A stretch of DNA of 64,000 nucleotides. It comes from Chryseobacterium taichungense (GTDB lineage: Bacteria > Bacteroidota > Bacteroidia > Flavobacteriales > Weeksellaceae). Positions within the stretch are counted from its first letter, which is position 1. Each line of letters starts with the position of its first letter. The notes under the pieces were generated by a model that ran no database searches, was not told where the DNA came from, and was given only the letters and a program-made list of their open reading frames with translations. Positions 63,150 to 64,000 of this stretch are shown in pieces. Both the position numbers and the translations under genes were made by a program. The stretch spans positions 496,001 through 560,000 of the forward strand of contig NZ_FOBV01000001.1 of NCBI RefSeq assembly GCF_900109935.1. Reading direction: 5' to 3'.

Positions 63150-63821
63150 GTGAATTATTTTGTCAAGCTCAAAAGCGATGCTGTAGATCTTTTAGAATTT
63201 ATAAAAAAACCAGATGATGTTCAGATAAAACGCACATCCCTTCAAAAGTTTTTTCTGCTTTTTAATTTGCTCCTTTTTGAAATTATCTTTTTGTTGATCT
63301 TTGTATTTCCGGCTAATTATATTGCTGAAAAATTCATCACTGTAAAAGAAACAGAGACATTTAAATATCTTACATTATTTGACGCTCTGTTCTTAACGGT
63401 TCTGCTCGCGCCTTTGATTGAAGAATTTATTTTCCGTTATTTCCTGCGATACAGAAAACTATTTTCAAAAGCGATCACCAGAGAAAAATGGCAGAGAGTC
63501 TTTCCTTTTCTTGTTTATATTTCCTCACTCCTGTTTGGATTTGTACATCTGGAAAATTATGTGAATGATTCGTGGAAATTTTATGCTTTATCTCCATTAA
63601 TTATCATTTCGCAATTATCCGGCGGTCTTATCTTAAGCTATATCAGAGTAAGGTTAAATATTTTCTGCAGCATGCTCTACCATGCCACCTGGAACTTATT
63701 ATTCGCTATCATTGTTCCTTCAGTTTTTCTTTTATTTACGCCTACTTTTATAAATAACACTTCAAATTACCATCTGAAGATTGAACATCAAGTCTTTATT
63801 AGCCGCAGCCAACCAATTTAA
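63150..63821 (+). CDS. CPBP-family intramembrane metalloprotease, stop at 63819
   Basis: 223 residues from a GTG start at 63150 (no ATG fits before the conserved part). CPBP/Abi motifs: LIEEFIFRYFLRY (EExxxR) at about 90, FGFVH with the second His, and LYHATWN (HxxxN) at about 181. Several membrane helices. Members process CAAX-like or unknown membrane substrates in the inner membrane. The reading frame stops at TAA (63819-63821) but then stays open in the same frame for 59 codons to the window end, so the product may be truncated. Confidence 0.85.
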   Translation: MNYFVKLKSDAVDLLEFIKKPDDVQIKRTSLQKFFLLFNLLLFEIIFLLIFVFPANYIAEKFITVKETETFKYLTLFDALFLTVLLAPLIEEFIFRYFLRYRKLFSKAITREKWQRVFPFLVYISSLLFGFVHLENYVNDSWKFYALSPLIIISQLSGGLILSYIRVRLNIFCSMLYHATWNLLFAIIVPSVFLLFTPTFINNTSNYHLKIEHQVFISRSQPI

Positions 63822-64000
63822 TTTGACACACAGATAACCGATAAGAAAATTTACCGGATTGAAGCAAAACAATACCACTTTCAGGATTTGCTTGATTATA
63901 TTTACGGTAAAGACAAGTTGAGTACAGATGAAGGCTTGATCAACATCAGCTTCAAATCAGAAAAAGGAATTTCCAGGCAGGAGTTTTTAAAGATTTTGCA
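63822..64000 (+). pseudogene. In-frame continuation of the CPBP gene after a stop codon
   Basis: After the TAA at 63819-63821 the same frame continues without a stop to the window edge (59 codons), reading FDTQITDKKIYRIEAKQ and later KGISRQEFLKIL. The composition is protein-like and the preceding codons (SQPI) run on naturally. A single C-to-T change of CAA to TAA would explain it. It may be the severed C-terminal domain of the CPBP protein. Confidence 0.6.

Overview
The window looks like a chromosome segment of a Bacteroidota bacterium of class Flavobacteriia, most likely Chryseobacterium or a close relative (Weeksellaceae). The grounds are: AT-rich DNA; repeated matches to the Bacteroidota promoter form TTG-N19/20-TAnnTTTG; a fused cbb3 oxidase CcoN-CcoO subunit; a lipoprotein-type TamA (TamL) next to TamB; and three SusC/SusD pairs whose SusC proteins run straight from the signal peptide into a 'VVVTALGIKREKK'-type plug start. 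The genus call is inference; no rRNA is present to test it.

Layout. 1-2.2 kb: start of menE (minus strand, cut by the window edge), tRNA-Gln, a DUF6624-like lipid-free secreted protein, a small membrane protein and an XRE regulator. 2.3-5.5 kb: ccoNO-ccoP, the terminal oxidase for low oxygen. 5.7-14.1 kb: tamB-tamL-yihY, an envelope biogenesis operon. 14.3-16.1 kb: argS. 16.2-31 kb: three minus-strand SusC-SusD nutrient uptake pairs plus a lipocalin-like lipoprotein, with a shared 22-bp box upstream of each susC. 31.4-42 kb: housekeeping genes (rnhB, yidC, pyrG, yceI-like, radA, ACP phosphodiesterase-like, PAP2 phosphatase), a REP-associated transposase with its REP hairpins, and a ParE/RelE-like toxin-antitoxin pair. 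42-47 kb: HupE/UreJ-like membrane protein, an M1 peptidase and two secreted proteins. 46.9-49.3 kb: groES and groEL, separated by a four-helix-bundle gene that carries repeat-like flanks.

49.4-56 kb is an accessory region. It starts exactly at the groEL 3' end. A second, diverged copy of the last 205 bp of groEL with its terminator lies 2.4 kb downstream, and a third copy of the terminator lies 0.8 kb beyond that. Between and after these copies lie an acyltransferase, two unrecognised genes, an attC-like dyad, and an overlapping two-gene unit: an ABC/OLD-like ATPase plus a protein with a PD-(D/E)xK-like motif. The last is the best candidate for an undescribed (possibly anti-phage) system. It is followed by a divergent XRE/SymE-like module with a 24-bp operator palindrome and by a 21-bp tandem repeat with a variable 6-bp window.

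56-64 kb: a divergent hxlR/SDR pair with a SnoaL-like gene, DUF2461, secreted proteins, MITE-like non-coding repeats, an MHS-type MFS transporter, and a CPBP membrane protease whose frame continues past a single TAA stop to the window end.
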